A DNA stretch of 64,000 bases, taken from positions 163,229 through 227,228 of the forward strand of contig CACVBU010000869.1 of assembly GCA_902728285.1 (NCBI GenBank). The letters run 5' to 3'. The translations under genes and the position numbers were made by a program. Positions 54,101 through 64,000 of the stretch are shown piece by piece. Source of the DNA: Clytia hemisphaerica. Its lineage: Eukaryota; Cnidaria; Hydrozoa; Leptothecata; Clytiidae. Position 1 is the first letter of the stretch. Each line of letters opens with the position of its first letter. Below the pieces are notes generated by a model. It worked only from the letters and a program-made list of their open reading frames with translations. It did not search any database and was not told where the DNA came from.

Positions 54101-55323
54101 TGCACCAATTGCAGTGGGCTTCACGAAAATATGCAACTTTTCTGTTTTTGTTCCACCCAATACGTCACTTTTTCTATTGTTTAAGTGACGTATGGGGTGG
54201 AAAATTTTTAAAGTTCTCAAAAGACTCTCAAGTGGTGCATATCATGAATTGATAGAACAAAGACATACCTCAGAATTGAGGGCGAATTTAACAGACGTCA
54301 AATTGACTTCGGTGACCGGCAAATTGACCAACAACGGATCCAACCTGTAGAAGCAATAAGTTCAATACCATTTATATGGTACAGCTACAGTTAACTCTCG
54401 CTAATTCGAGAATTACTACAATTGGGATAATAATATGTTGGCCGAAAATTTAATGAAATTATACGATAATTCCTCGTGCCCAGCAATGTTGTTTGATGGA
54501 AATCCCGTCATTTCTTTTGTATAATTTGACCCTAACATTGAGTTTTGGGGCAAAATTGTCTTGAAAAAGCATTTCTGACCAACATTTATTTCCTCGATTG
54601 TAATAACAGAGGAACTTGCCAGCAAAGTCATCTCCTGGCAACCTCGACACGGCAGAGCAAAGATAAAACATACTGAAATTCCCACATAAAACCTACTTTC
54701 AATATGGTGTTTTAGAAGAAGGAAGTGGGCGGCTATTGGTTTTTCCTCGGAGGCCAAAGGCCTAGTCGAGTAAAATAACAAGCCGTCTTGTTAGATTTCT
54801 AAACCGTCAAACCAAGAAGACACCGCTAAAGTAAGTCTGCGACAGCAGTCAGAGGCGACCCGAAGACTCCTCTTTCGATAGCTATCGACCCTAAGGTAGG
54901 GGAGGCCGCCACTCTTTATCCCTGGATTGCTCAACTTACCCTTGATCCTTCTCTTAATTACTGAGTATCAAGCAAAAAGGTATCAAGTACTATTTTGGGA
55001 ATCTTTGGTATGACCCGGCTGGGGGTCGAACCCACAATCTTGCGAACCGTAGGCGGATGCTCCGCATACCACTGCACTACGGTCGCCGAGAGAACACCTT
55101 CAATTTTGAGCGCCCTTCTCTCTTTTCAAAACACCCTAATAGCACATAGAAGACGCAAGCTGTGAATATGAGAACATTTTTAAGCTTAAAAAAACTTGGA
55201 TGTTCTTGTATAAAAAATGACTTACGTGTTAATACTGAGGTCCCAGACTTCAATTTGTTTTTCCGTGACCGCAGCAAACATGACGGCTGAAATCGGTGAC
55301 CAATCCATGTCGATGATCGCTTT
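48162..55323 (-). CDS. Axonemal dynein intermediate chain-like WD40 protein (DNAI4/WDR78-like), last four exons
   Basis: Minus-strand exons in order: 55323-55226, 54344-54269, 48823-48743 and 48278-48162, encoding 123 C-terminal residues. The first reads AIIDMDWSPISAVMFAAVTE..IEVWDLSIN, a WD repeat. The second reads LDPLLVNLPVTEVNLTSVKF. The third reads ALLVGDCEGHVTIYQLREM, the last blade. The fourth is a polar tail (NDGWLSKVVSSAVSPNSDD ... ENVGR) ending in TAA. Phases agree at every junction. Three borders are GT-AG. The donor after the third exon appears to be GC (AAG|GCGAGT) with a normal AG acceptor at 48279; without it the frame runs to a stop 13 codons later. The VGDCEGHVTIYQL and TLDPLLVN style is that of dynein intermediate chains, which act in ciliary or flagellar motility. 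The paralogue is uncertain. Upstream exons were not located and may lie beyond the GPCR gene or outside the window. Confidence 0.75.
48550..48712. mobile_element. Remnant of the 22.2-23.3 kb foldback arm
   Basis: It shares with the left arm at 22275 the words GCAGTGGAAACAAGAATG, GAATGTATTTTTGGTTGAAA, TTGCGATTGYAAAAATTGAG and TTTTTTTCTACTTATGCTA, then CTTCGGAAGATA. It abuts the GC donor of the dynein IC-like gene. Confidence 0.75.
48880..50524. repeat. Intronic repeats of the dynein IC-like gene
   Basis: 48930-49155 carries the AGTCTCTCTAAGGGT word several times and a GGGTGCTGGGTATGTG start. The same words recur, partly inverted, at 62060-62120 and 62660-62890. GTTCGAGTTATAGAGACTCC at 49888 recurs at 63530. 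No exon recognised. Confidence 0.5.
50525..50702. mobile_element. MITE, CCTTATCGGGGAAAA termini
   Basis: The left end ACCTTATCGGGGAAAACTTC and right end AGGTTTTCCCCGATAAGGT are near-perfect inverses. Interior TTTTTCCCCGACGAAAAT occurs twice. Opposite orientation to the copy at 21853. Confidence 0.85.
50703..52656. other. Intron, no feature recognised
   Basis: Mostly single-copy-looking AT-rich sequence. 50725-50800 (CACTTTGCGACTTTTTCGAA..TTTTCGGGCTCC) is the inverse of 61498-61560, so another shared repeat is present. Confidence 0.4.
52657..52917 (+). other. Unrecognised open frame beside a CG-rich palindrome
   Basis: 87 codons open after a TAG. The first ATG, at 52744, gives 57 residues beginning MNLNHEYFSGEQVRYVKQQK, basic and hydrophilic, to a TAA at 52917. 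The 5' part contains the perfect palindrome CCGCGCGCGG at 52709-52718, unusual in this AT-rich region. The opposite strand is open too (71 codons). It could be an exon of an unknown gene or chance. Confidence 0.2.
54843..55087 (-). mobile_element. tRNA-headed SINE
   Basis: On the minus strand from 55087 the sequence has an A box (TAGTGCAGTGG) and, 36 nt later, a B box (GGTTCGACCCC), with a tRNA-Arg(ACG)-like middle (CTACGGTTCGCAAGATT). The acceptor strands do not pair (GGCGACC against CCGGGTC), so it is not a functional tRNA. About 165 bp of body follow (GTCATACCAAAGATTCCC..TTGATACTCAGTAATTAAG), as in SINEs with a tRNA head and an unrelated body. It lies in an intron of the dynein IC-like gene, same strand. 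Confidence 0.7.
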
Positions 55324-56280
55324 CTGAAAGGGAGAAAAAGAACTTAATTATTACATGAATATTAGGAGATGTGTAATTAACACGAATTGGGAAATTTCGT
55401 GTTAATTAAAACCTCTTTAATTAAAACCAGCCGTGGTGTCCTTGAAAAAGCAATAAAATTTGTGTTAATATTTTGCGTGTTAATTTCAAGGCCGTTAAAT
55501 ACTTTCATACTTATAGTCATGTAATAAGTCATGTAATATTGATCACATTTTTAGCAGATAAAAAGGGGATTTTCAATGTACCGGTACATTTAAATGATGT
55601 AAAATTATGTACATTGAAAGGATGTACAGTGAAAGAGACCACGAGCGATTATTACAGCGTTAGGACCTCAAGTCTCCTCGGATCTTCATCTTGCTTGACT
55701 TCTAATCCATCTAAGCTATTAGGGCTGACTTTCCAGCGCAGCTGGTTTATTTACGTCAGTGCTAAGAAAACGCAAGCCCGTTCTACTTAATCCACTACTG
55801 CGTAATTCATAATAGACTCTAAAATAGCCAAGGCGTTTGCGTTTGCCACTTCTTCTATTGTTTAAATTCAAAATTAGTGACATACAACGCTAAAAATTTT
55901 AGAAATCCCTGAATTGGCTTAAAACTGTAAAACTGCTCAAGATGTCAGTAACCTTTGAAGCTTTGTATCCAGATTTCGGATAAATATTAAATGAACATCT
56001 TTAGTTAGGAATGTGATTGGCTGAAGTAGAACACGCACCAAAGACCATCAATTGAAACATTTATTTAGAACCAATTTAGATCGTTTTCAGGCAAAAAAGC
56101 AATGCGGAGGCATGATCGATTCCACGATTTCAGCTAAGCCGTCATCTACAGCGATCATATTAAAATCTTCTCAAAATTCTATTTATATTCATATCAAACT
56201 GACAGACAAGATTGAGGATAATTGGAAATGAGGACAAAATTTATTGTAGGGATAGACCCTATCATTAAGGGTTAAAAAGC

Positions 56281-56352
56281 TGCGTCAGCCGGGAATCGAA
56301 CCCGGATCTATTGCTTGGAAGGCAACAATGCTAACCTTTACACCACCGACGC
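56281..56352 (-). tRNA. tRNA-Gly (anticodon UCC)
   Basis: Same 72-nt sequence as the 7-8 kb genes, with full acceptor pairing and anticodon TCC. On the minus strand AGCTTTTTAAC downstream provides a terminator. It is paired head to head with the gene at 56505 across a 152-bp spacer. Confidence 0.93.
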
Positions 56353-56504
56353 TTGAGAAAAAGATCCACTATTAAAGCTTTAAACAGTTTTCAGCAAACC
56401 TGTTAAGATTTCCTGACCTCAACAGTTTAAACAAACATTAAAACCACATTTAACTGTTTGAAAGTTATTAAGATTATACTTTTAAAATTGTAGCCCTCTT
56501 TCAA

Positions 56505-56576
56505 GCGTCGGTGGTGTAAAGGTTAGCATTGTTGCCTTCCAAGCAATAGATCCGGGTTCGATTCCCGGCTGACGCA
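56505..56576 (+). tRNA. tRNA-Gly (anticodon UCC)
   Basis: Intact plus-strand copy, anticodon TCC, followed by CATTTT as terminator. The spacer between this gene and 56281 is the reverse complement (with substitutions) of the 7794-7947 spacer: AGAAAAAGATCCACT..CAGCAAACCTG here against its inverse there. Confidence 0.93.
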
Positions 56577-56843
56577 CATTTTCACGTGTAAGTTAAGCAT
56601 ACGATTACTATTTATTATAATGCAATACAAAGCTATTGTGACAGTAGAGATATTTTGAGAAAACATCACTCATCCCAAAATAAACAATCTACATTATCCA
56701 TTCAAGTCCAACGTGCTTACGCAGGAATAGACCATGAAAAGACCTTCTCTAGCTACCAGCATTCAGTCAATGGAAAATCATCATATACCATTCACGTTGA
56801 ATAGATTTACGCATGAAGATCATCGAGGAAAACGGACTGCAAC

Positions 56844-57133
56844 CATTGAGTTTCAAGCCCGAAGGGCTAGAGGTCAATCTCCTTGGTAGGATTTGAAGCC
56901 AACAAATCATACCAAAGTTGCGCGGCCTTGAGCGACCCGCCTGGTTTTTACACAAATGACAGATTGAAACTAAAATTTACTGCTTCATTTTTAAAAATAT
57001 ATCACTCGAAAACAAAGGAATTGCTAGATTTAATCCGTCATCAAAAATACGGCGCATATTTTAAGGCTTCAATTTTTCTTGCCTGAGAAAGGTTAGAGAT
57101 TGACCTCTAGCCCTTCGGGCTTGAAACTCAATG
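56844..57133. mobile_element. MITE of the AGCCCGAAGGGCTAGA family, best preserved copy
   Basis: About 38-40 bp of terminal inverted repeat are perfect: CATTGAGTTTCAAGCCCGAA followed by GGGCTAGAGGTCAATCT, mirrored exactly at the right end. Length is 290 bp with no ORF of interest. Confidence 0.92.
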
Positions 57134-57896
57134 ACTGCAACCCCGTTAGCCCAAGCGTGACTAATATCTTACATACCACTGACACACTGAGATAATCGAG
57201 AACAAAACCAAGAGACTGAATCAATCTACGCACAACACTGAAAGATTTATGAGCTGGGATCGAGGAAGCAATCCCAACCAAATGAATGGACGCGGACAAC
57301 TAAACCAACGTGACTATTGATCCCAGGCTCTAAATCCAGTCCTCTAAATACTCATAGAACTAAAAACTATAAAATCATTATTGGAGTCGGAGAGCGTGCT
57401 GAGAGTCGGAAGCGTGCTGAGAGTCGGAAGCGTGCTGGAGAGTCGAAACATGCTGGAAAGCTAGAGAGTTACGAACCGTACTATTAGTAAAGAGACTTGT
57501 TACTGATTTAGATCTGGAACCTTCCATAACATCAATTGGAGATATTATCGTGTTATCGATTTTTTAGACAACTATATTAAGGAACAGTTATTTGGAGTTA
57601 TTGAAATATTAGTGATCACTTTTATGTAAATATAAAATTCATTCGATCGAAGTTACTATCGTCCATTTACTATCTTCTTAAATTGTATTCTTTCAGGGTA
57701 CACTGCGCCTCGGGGTTTAGTGAAACTGTCTGGTGAAATATCCAGGGAGTTCCACACATAAATCTCCGTGTGCGACACTATTATGAAAAGAATCTATAAT
57801 AGACCATTTCAGGGGCGAAATGAATCATGAGTAGTCAGGACTGATTGGTTACACGCGCAAAAACGTTGAAAGTTTTGGACCAACAGAAAATCTTTA
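57134..57896. repeat. Intergenic with a small tandem repeat
   Basis: A 17-bp unit (GAGAGTCGGAAGCGTGCT) is repeated about four times at 57385-57455, the last copies diverged. No gene recognised. Confidence 0.6.
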
Positions 57897-58132
57897 TCAC
57901 ACCCCTGTGTCACAGACCCGCTGGTATCCCAGCCCCACTGGATGATTTGGCAAATTTTTAGTCCCCAATGGGAAAATACCCTGGAACTTGGATTTCATCC
58001 CTATTCCAAATTCAATGTTTAAAAAATGTACTCCAGAATCATCCCACTGAATTTTCTAACCTTGGAACAATAGAATTTCTATCCCCATCGGGATTTCAAT
58101 AGGATTTTTTATTCTATGAGACAGGGGTGTTT
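57897..58132. mobile_element. MITE of the ACACCCCTGTYTCA family
   Basis: Begins ACACCCCTGTGTCACAGACC and ends CTATGAGACAGGGGTGTTTT. The interior contains GAATTTTCTAACCTTGGAAC and ATCGGGATTTCAATAG, also seen at 20897. Confidence 0.8.
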
Positions 58133-58311
58133 TATCAGAGCGCAGTGGTATGATTACCACCGATTCCTTACTATAAACTGGATAGCACTTTCAACGTTTG
58201 CACATTCAAGGTTTACAATTCAAAATGTCACTTGATTTCCAAAGTTATCAAACAATATATCGTGTCTTCCTCAAGCAAACGTTCGAATCTGTAGAAGCGA
58301 TCCCTTACGCA

Positions 58312-58915
58312 AATCGAACGTTTGCTTCCATAATGGCAGAAGTTACCTAACTTAAAGAAAGCATGAAAAACTTTTATAGACTTTTAGCCTGTTGGTTAGT
58401 TTTGGAAAGTTCTACTAATTTTATGTTCAATTTTTCATTTTATCCATAAATTCGACATTTTTGTGTCATTTTATTCAATCGAACGTTTGCTTCCATAATG
58501 GCAGAAGTTACCTAACTTAAAGAAAACATGAAAAACTTTTATAGACTTTTAGCCTGTTGGTTAGTTTTGGAAAGTTCTACTAATTTGTGTTCATTTTTCC
58601 TTTATCCATGAATTCGACATTTTTGTGTCATTTTATTCAATCGAACGTTTGCTTCCATAATGGCAGAAGTTACCTAACTTAAAGAAAACATGAAAAACTT
58701 TTATAGACTTTTAGCCTGCTGGTTAGTTTTGGAAAGTTCTACTAATTTTGTGTTCAATTTTTCATTTTATCCATGAATTCGACATTTTTGTGTCATTTTA
58801 TTCAATCGAACGTTTGCTTCCATAATGGCAGAAGTTACCTAACTTAAAGAAAGCATGAAAAACTTTTATGGACTTTTAGGCTGTTGGTTAGTTTTGGAAA
58901 GTTCTACTAATTCCT
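58312..58915. repeat. ~164-bp tandem repeat, nearly four copies
   Basis: The unit starts CGAACGTTTGCTTCCATAAT and recurs at about 58315, 58480, 58642 and 58806. The copies are nearly identical; the last is cut off after TTTGGAAAGTTCTACTAATT. Confidence 0.93.
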
Positions 58916-58964
58916 CGGACCCGGTTACGATTTTTACCGAAAAGCTCATTTTACCATATAGGTG

Positions 58965-59090
58965 GACTCTCTCTAATTCGATTTTCATGGGACAAAAAAA
59001 TATCGAATTACAGGGAGTTTTTTCCAGCAGAAGAGACCGATGTTTAAGTTGGCATTATTACTAACAGGATTCAAATTAGAGAGAGTTGGC
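58965..59090. mobile_element. MITE-like element, CTCTCTCTAATTCGA termini
   Basis: Begins GACTCTCTCTAATTCGATTT and ends TTCAAATTAGAGAGAGTTGG. Internal ATCGAATTACAGGGAG. Relative of 6285-6435. Confidence 0.65.
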
Positions 59091-59619
59091 TGTGCTAGAC
59101 AATACACCTTTTCGAGCGTAGTCGCGCGGCCAGGCGCGTGCCAATTTATTATCTAATTTACCACCCTAAACTCGATGCAATCCTATTTTTACACTATTTT
59201 CTATTGTCTTTAGGTGCGAAAAAAGACTGGGACGGTTTTAGAGTGGTAAAACGAAAAAAAAAATGCCCGCGCGGCAATCGGCGGCTACGGGCGAAAAGGT
59301 GAGATTTTGTTAGGATTTTTTACCATGTATAATTTAGGGAAAATTCCAGCCACTTCTCGAAGAACAAAGGTTTTCAACATACCATGGTACCTTTAGCTTG
59401 CACCACTACTCAGGAATTCACACAGGAAATTGAATCACTCAAAAATAAAAGTTGTAAGTTTTCATTCTGACATTGACATTCTTCCAATCTCCATACCCAG
59501 AGCAATTTGCACCGCTTTTTGTTTTTTTAACTGAACGGCGTGGCACAATCGTTAGTGCTTTCAGAATCATATAAAATCCAACTAAGGGTCTGGGTTTGAG
59601 TTTGCCATTTTCCACATCA

Positions 59620-61009
59620 TTAAGCTTTGTTTTTGATCGTTTGGGTAACACAGTATGATTCTTTTAAATGTGGGGTAAGCAAGTCAACAAGTCTTCTAAA
59701 TAATCGAGTCAAAAATTTTAAAAACAACCAAGATGTTATTTGTTTGTATAACTGAGACAAAGAATCTCGTATTAATCGAGCCCAGAATTCTCTGATTTTG
59801 GAGAAGCAAAACAAATAAATAATCGGGTTGGCAACAGTGTAAGACGTGACGCAAACAGCATTTATCTCAAATATCAGCGACCCAAGTACGGGTCCCAGGC
59901 CCATAAGAATAATAATCGAGACAAAAGTCATCGGCAGCAAAAACGCACAAGTCCATATATTAACTCTAAAAACATCTTTAACACCACGTTTCATGATTTT
60001 CAATAAATTTAGTTCTTCAGCCTCATTTCCATGTAGGTTCGTAATATTTCTGATTCGAGCCTCGTTCTGGTTCCGACATTGAATCGTTTTTTTACCGAGG
60101 ACAAGCATAATGCCGACACAGACTGTCCTGATGGTCGTTGAGGTTCCCATGATAAGAGGACTTATATAAATATGCTCATTATGTGTTAGTATGTTATTAA
60201 CATTACGGTCCAAATAAAACATACACCCATAGATAAGGATGATCGGTAGAAGAATGAGGAGAAGGATTTTATTGATCTTTCCTTTGGTAACAATCCCATG
60301 ATACCTGAAAAAAAAACGTCGCGAAGAAGGATAAATTAACAACAGTAAAGTTACCACGATGCTTTAAATAAACGCCCCTCCCTAAAGGAAAAGTTTTCAA
60401 TAAACGTCCCCTCAAATAAAACACCCTCTTTGAGTAAACGCCTCCCCTCTAGGAGGGACATTTATTTGAAATAAGTATTTGTAAGGTTTTTATGTTATAA
60501 ATCCAGAAAGGTATTTTGAATAGGGGAGGGGGAGGGTATAAGATCCTTTATCAATTAACTCGAAAACTTACGCTTTCAATTCCCGGATAAAAAGTGAATT
60601 TCTGATGTTAAAAGATTTACAAGAAGACGAGAACAAAAGCTTACCTCAAACAATATCTAACAGCGATCCAGCGGTCAATCGAGATCAGTGCACTAATGAT
60701 CAATGACAAACTGTTCCACAGATATATCGAAAAATTCAGCGTCACCAATAGAAGCCGGTTCGGTTTTTGTCCATTCTTTAAGATAGCTACTAAAGCTAAA
60801 AGCATAGCTGTGAAGACATAAAGCGAATCCGAAATTGATGAAAAACGAACTAATCGATAATTATTATCCACGATTCGGGCTTTGTAGATAGCGTATTGAA
60901 CGGCCAGTGATAAAAGAAGGGATGTGAGTTGAGTGACAACAAAAATGGCGCCATATTTATCCACGTGGTCCGTAATTTGTAGGGACGAAGAATCTGTTGT
61001 GTTATTCAT
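59620..61009 (-). CDS. Class A (rhodopsin-like) GPCR, orphan, two exons
   Basis: Minus-strand exons 61009-60645 and 60304-59620, with a GT-AG intron of 340 bp splitting an arginine codon just after the DRY position. Predicted 349 residues. The N-terminus is short (N2 in an N-N-T-T context, possible glycosylation). Helices by hydropathy are at about 20-43, 54-77 (with D61, the conserved TM2 aspartate), 85-111, 135-153, 172-192, 235-260 and 266-289. D112-R113-W114 replaces D-R-Y, and N281-P-I-I-Y285 is the TM7 NPxxY motif. The third intracellular loop is short; the C-tail is rich in basic and hydrophobic residues. I see no cysteine at the top of TM3 or in extracellular loop 2, so the usual class A disulphide seems absent. 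No ligand class can be assigned. The intron contains a small inverted repeat (AAATAAACGCCCCTCC and inverse, 60362-60475). Confidence 0.88.
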
Positions 61010-62419
61010 GATTTCGTTTATTTCTAATTTATTTTATATTTTTGTTTTGTTTATTTAATTACTATATAGTTTGAGCATCTCTTCATTTCCTTGCTAGTTT
61101 AGTACCGTAAGTTGGCCTGATATCGACATCCCTTTTCTAATTTCGACAGCCTTCTTTAGAGATCGGAATAACGTGAAGGTCGGGATCACTGATTGAAACT
61201 AATTTCCTTTAATTAGCGATCAGAGAGGAATAAATTTTTTGGTTTATCATTGATTCTGACCTTCCTATTATTCCTAAGTGATTTGAAATAACCAGTAATT
61301 TTGACCCGCAAAATAGAGAAAGGTTAACATGTTAAGAACAATTTTAGACTTAAAATTCAAAAAGTTAAGAAAATTTTGGATATTCTTATAAGAAAATGTG
61401 TATTTGCTTTCTTTGCTACAACATTCCCTTCCACTAACCTGTTCCTAGTATTCACGCTCTTTTTATAAGAACAATTTCCCCGGGAGGGGGGTACAAGGGT
61501 TGGAGCCCGAAAACCTGGGCTCAAAACATTCGAAAAAGTCGCAAAGTGGAATGGACGTTACTTTGTAGAAAAAATGCCATGACGTCTAGTTTAGGCCAAA
61601 CACATCTAAATTTGCTACACGTTTCTTTTATAAGAACAAACTTTATAAGCATATAAGGATTCGAGACCTTAGAACACCCAATTTCGTAGGAAAATGGACA
61701 AAAATACTCAAGAATTGGTGAAAATAAGAAAATGTTAATAACAATTTTAGGCTTAAAACTCAAAAAGTTAAGAAAATTTTGGATGTTCTTATAAAAAAAC
61801 GTGTATTTGCTTTCTTTGTTACTACATTCGACTCTTTAGCTTTTTCACATGTACGTAAAATTTTACTTAAGACCTTGAAGAGTGGGGAATTTCCCTAAGC
61901 TTACGTAGTGTTTTAAGGCCTTATGTAGTTTTGAACGGAAGGAAAAGTCACGTAAGACCCTCTTAATCAATAAAAACTCTACATAATATCGGGGAAATTC
62001 CCATAAGACAGCCTTACGAACGATTTTCCGTAAGGTCTTAAGTGAAATTTTACGTACATGTGAAAAAAGCTTTAGAGAGACTTTGAAAGGTGAAAAACCG
62101 ACCCTTACCGTCTGCACATACCCAGCACCCATTTTGGCCTTAACCCCCCCCCCCCCCGGAACAATTTCAAAAGAACACGAGGCTGAAAATTGGCCAAAAC
62201 CTAACAACCTATAATATAAGAACAAATTAAAACAATCTGATCCCTATTTTTCAGAAATTATTAAGAAAGTACTGATTTTAACAGATTTTAAACAAAATTT
62301 TTTTTATTTCTAAGTAAAAAAACTGAGCGTATTAAGAAGAAAATTTAAGCCTGAACATTTCAAACAATTAAGAGCAGCTAAGCCTTAACCAAGATGTTAT
62401 ATGAAAAAAGAGTGTATAA
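61010..62419. repeat. Intergenic, stacked element fragments
   Basis: Two fragments of the ACGTTTTTTTATAAGAAC family (61300-61410, 61618-61806). An inverted pair around TTTTCACATGTACGTAAAAT (61846-61862) and its inverse ATTTTACGTACATGTGAAAA (62047-62066) delimits a ~220-bp element rich in CTTAAG/CGTAAG words. A run of 15 C at about 62144 follows. No gene recognised. Confidence 0.55.
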
Positions 62420-62645
62420 CCTCTAGTCTAGACGATCGGCTTCCTGCCCTGTTATTCTAATTCTTGAAATAGGCAAACAGAAGAAGGCAGATTGTGTGCG
62501 GTAAAAAGTTTGCTTGAAAAATTTTTTTAAGAAATCATTATATAACTTCAAACGAGGGCAATGCATTGTCTTTAGACAGCCAAATTCTGCCCACTTTAGT
62601 TTCCGCTGAGGTTAGACAGGGCGAAAAGAAGGTCATCTAAAATAG
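62420..62645. mobile_element. Diverged MITE related to 5424-5655
   Basis: Left CTAGTCTAGACGATCGGCTTC then CCTGCCCTGTTATTCTAATT; right AGACAGGGCGAAAAGAAGG TCATCTAAAATAG. Same layout and length as the 5.4-kb copy, including the ATGCATTGTCTTTAGACAGCC subterminal word. Confidence 0.6.
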
Positions 62646-64000
62646 GACTAAGAGCCCGGGGGGGAGGGGTACTTAGGCAAAATGGGTACCGGGTATGTGC
62701 GAGTCATAAGGATTTTCACACTTCCAATATTTGGACAAAAAGCAAGTGAAAATCGACAAAAGTTTTGAGAAAAGTCTCTCTAAGGGTCCCGAAAATGCCA
62801 ATTTTTACTCTCTCTAAAGGGTCGATTTTCGATTTTTGGTTTGGAAATACACGTCACCCCGCAAACCTAGTACCCCGCAAACCTAGTACCCCCCGGGACT
62901 AAGAGCTCTAAAAAGGACATCTGATACCCTTTAACCTTTTTATATTTTTCTTATAATATTTTCATTTATTTTTCATTCAACTCACCACAACTACAAAACA
63001 GAAGTTCTTTTACAAAAGCAATGAAAAAATCACGAAAAAACAAGCTATACTACCTGATGATTAAATTAAACATTTTTGAGAAAATAATTTGGAAATTATA
63101 ATGAAAGCGTATCTATTGGGAGAAACTATCAACACTATCGAAAAAGATTTTTGAAAAAGAAATAAACAAGCACATAGCTAGTTGGAAACATGCTGAGTGA
63201 AAATATGAAAATGTTCAAGCGAAAAAGAAAAGATAACAGCATAGCATAGAGGGTCATACTCATAGAGATGCATAAGCTTGAAAACATGATGCAACTTGTT
63301 CCACGTTGGCTTTCCGATGTTTTAGAGGTAAGGGGCCCCAAAGAGTTTTGGACAGAAACAGAAACAAAAACAATCCTTTCTTTCCTTTCTTGTCATTAAA
63401 GATAATATTGAATGAAGCAACTTCCACAAATCCGAAATTTATATGGTCCCTTCAGTCAACAATGTCTTATTAACCTTACTCCATAACTCGAAATTTCTCT
63501 AAGTCGAACAAATTACTATTCCCCGTGCGTGTTCGAGTTATGGAGACTCCACTGAATTTTCAAATAATTCGAATTTCAAAGTATTCGAACCCAGCTGTTG
63601 ACAACCAGAATTGAATACAAGATGGATTGTCGCCCCTTAAAATTGACACACTTCCTATTATATAAGAATCCCGATCCAGTCAAGTAGTCAGAGATCAGTG
63701 TAAGCGATCTTTCTCCCTGGCTACATTAATTTCCGACCAGGAGCCAATGGTATTAGCAAATGTATATCATCATCTACGTCATCTATCCATCTTTAAGTAG
63801 TGTTCTATCAGTAAACCAAAATAAAAGATTTCTGACTAAGCAACAGTTTCTATTCGAGAGAAAAGGAGCTTCACGTTTTTTTATAAGAACGAACTATATA
63901 AGAACATAAGGCTTCGATGGCCGAAATACTAAGAGCAAGTTAAGAACATTTTAAGGCTTTGTGGACTCGAAAACACCCTATTTCTTAGGGAAATGGTAAA
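62646..64000. other. Right end of window, no gene recognised
   Basis: 62660-62890 repeats the GGTACCGGGTATGTG and GTCTCTCTAAGGGT words of 48.9-49.1 kb between GGGGGG and CCCCGG ends. The remainder is AT-rich. A TTTTTTTATAAGAACGAACT word near 63875 marks the edge of another element that runs out of the window. Confidence 0.45.

Noticed and set aside
55011..55087. Functional tRNA-Arg
   Set aside because: Acceptor strands do not pair and the sequence continues into a SINE body.
57093..57299. Possible upstream dynein IC exon on the minus strand, with a GTATGT donor near 57165
   Set aside because: No WD40 or intermediate chain motif in any frame, and it overlaps the MITE end.
59846..60082. Plus-strand ORF of 78 codons
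   Set aside because: Antisense shadow of the GPCR second exon.

Overview
The window is low-GC, intron-rich animal nuclear DNA. It carries parts of four protein-coding genes, a family of tRNA-Gly genes and a dense layer of short inverted-repeat (MITE-like) elements. The spliced genes (GT-AG introns, one GC-AG), metazoan families (LDL-receptor type receptor, rhodopsin-type GPCR, axonemal dynein intermediate chain) and Pol III tRNA genes indicate a metazoan. Nothing vertebrate-specific is seen, and an invertebrate or early-branching animal fits best. The species cannot be named from the sequence.

Layout. 1-24.6 kb: the 3' ten exons of BRIX1 (ribosome biogenesis factor) on the + strand; its first exon(s) lie left of the window. 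One of its introns is 13.1 kb long and holds an 18-copy 33-bp minisatellite and many elements. Other introns hold a decayed LINE ORF1 remnant and a cluster of palindromic tRNA-Gly(UCC) genes. 24.6-31.4 kb: intergenic, MITE-rich. 31.4-39.4 kb: a complete 11-exon LDLR/VLDLR-type receptor gene on the + strand, predicted 986 residues. It has a signal peptide, eight LA modules, two EGF, a YWTD beta-propeller, a third EGF, an additional ninth LA module next to the membrane, a TM helix and a tail without NPxY. 39.4-48.1 kb: intergenic and repeat-dominated; it includes a ~920-bp T-rich array enclosed in terminal inverted repeats and a ~490-bp palindrome with five TGACGTCA octamers. 48.2-55.3 kb: the last four exons of a WD40 dynein intermediate chain-like gene on the - strand, with a GC-AG terminal intron and a tRNA-headed SINE in another intron. 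56.3-56.6 kb: a second copy of the palindromic tRNA-Gly cassette. 59.6-61.0 kb: a two-exon class A GPCR on the - strand. 61-64 kb: repeats, no gene recognised.

The four genes have unrelated functions (ribosome assembly, endocytic receptor, ciliary motility, signalling), as expected for an ordinary animal locus. The points most worth a second look are the receptor's unusual domain order and tail, the mobile-looking tRNA-Gly palindromes, the GC-AG intron of the dynein-type gene beside a repeat remnant, and the variety of foldback elements. All protein identities come from recognising family motifs by eye; exon borders come from splice consensus plus reading-phase agreement.
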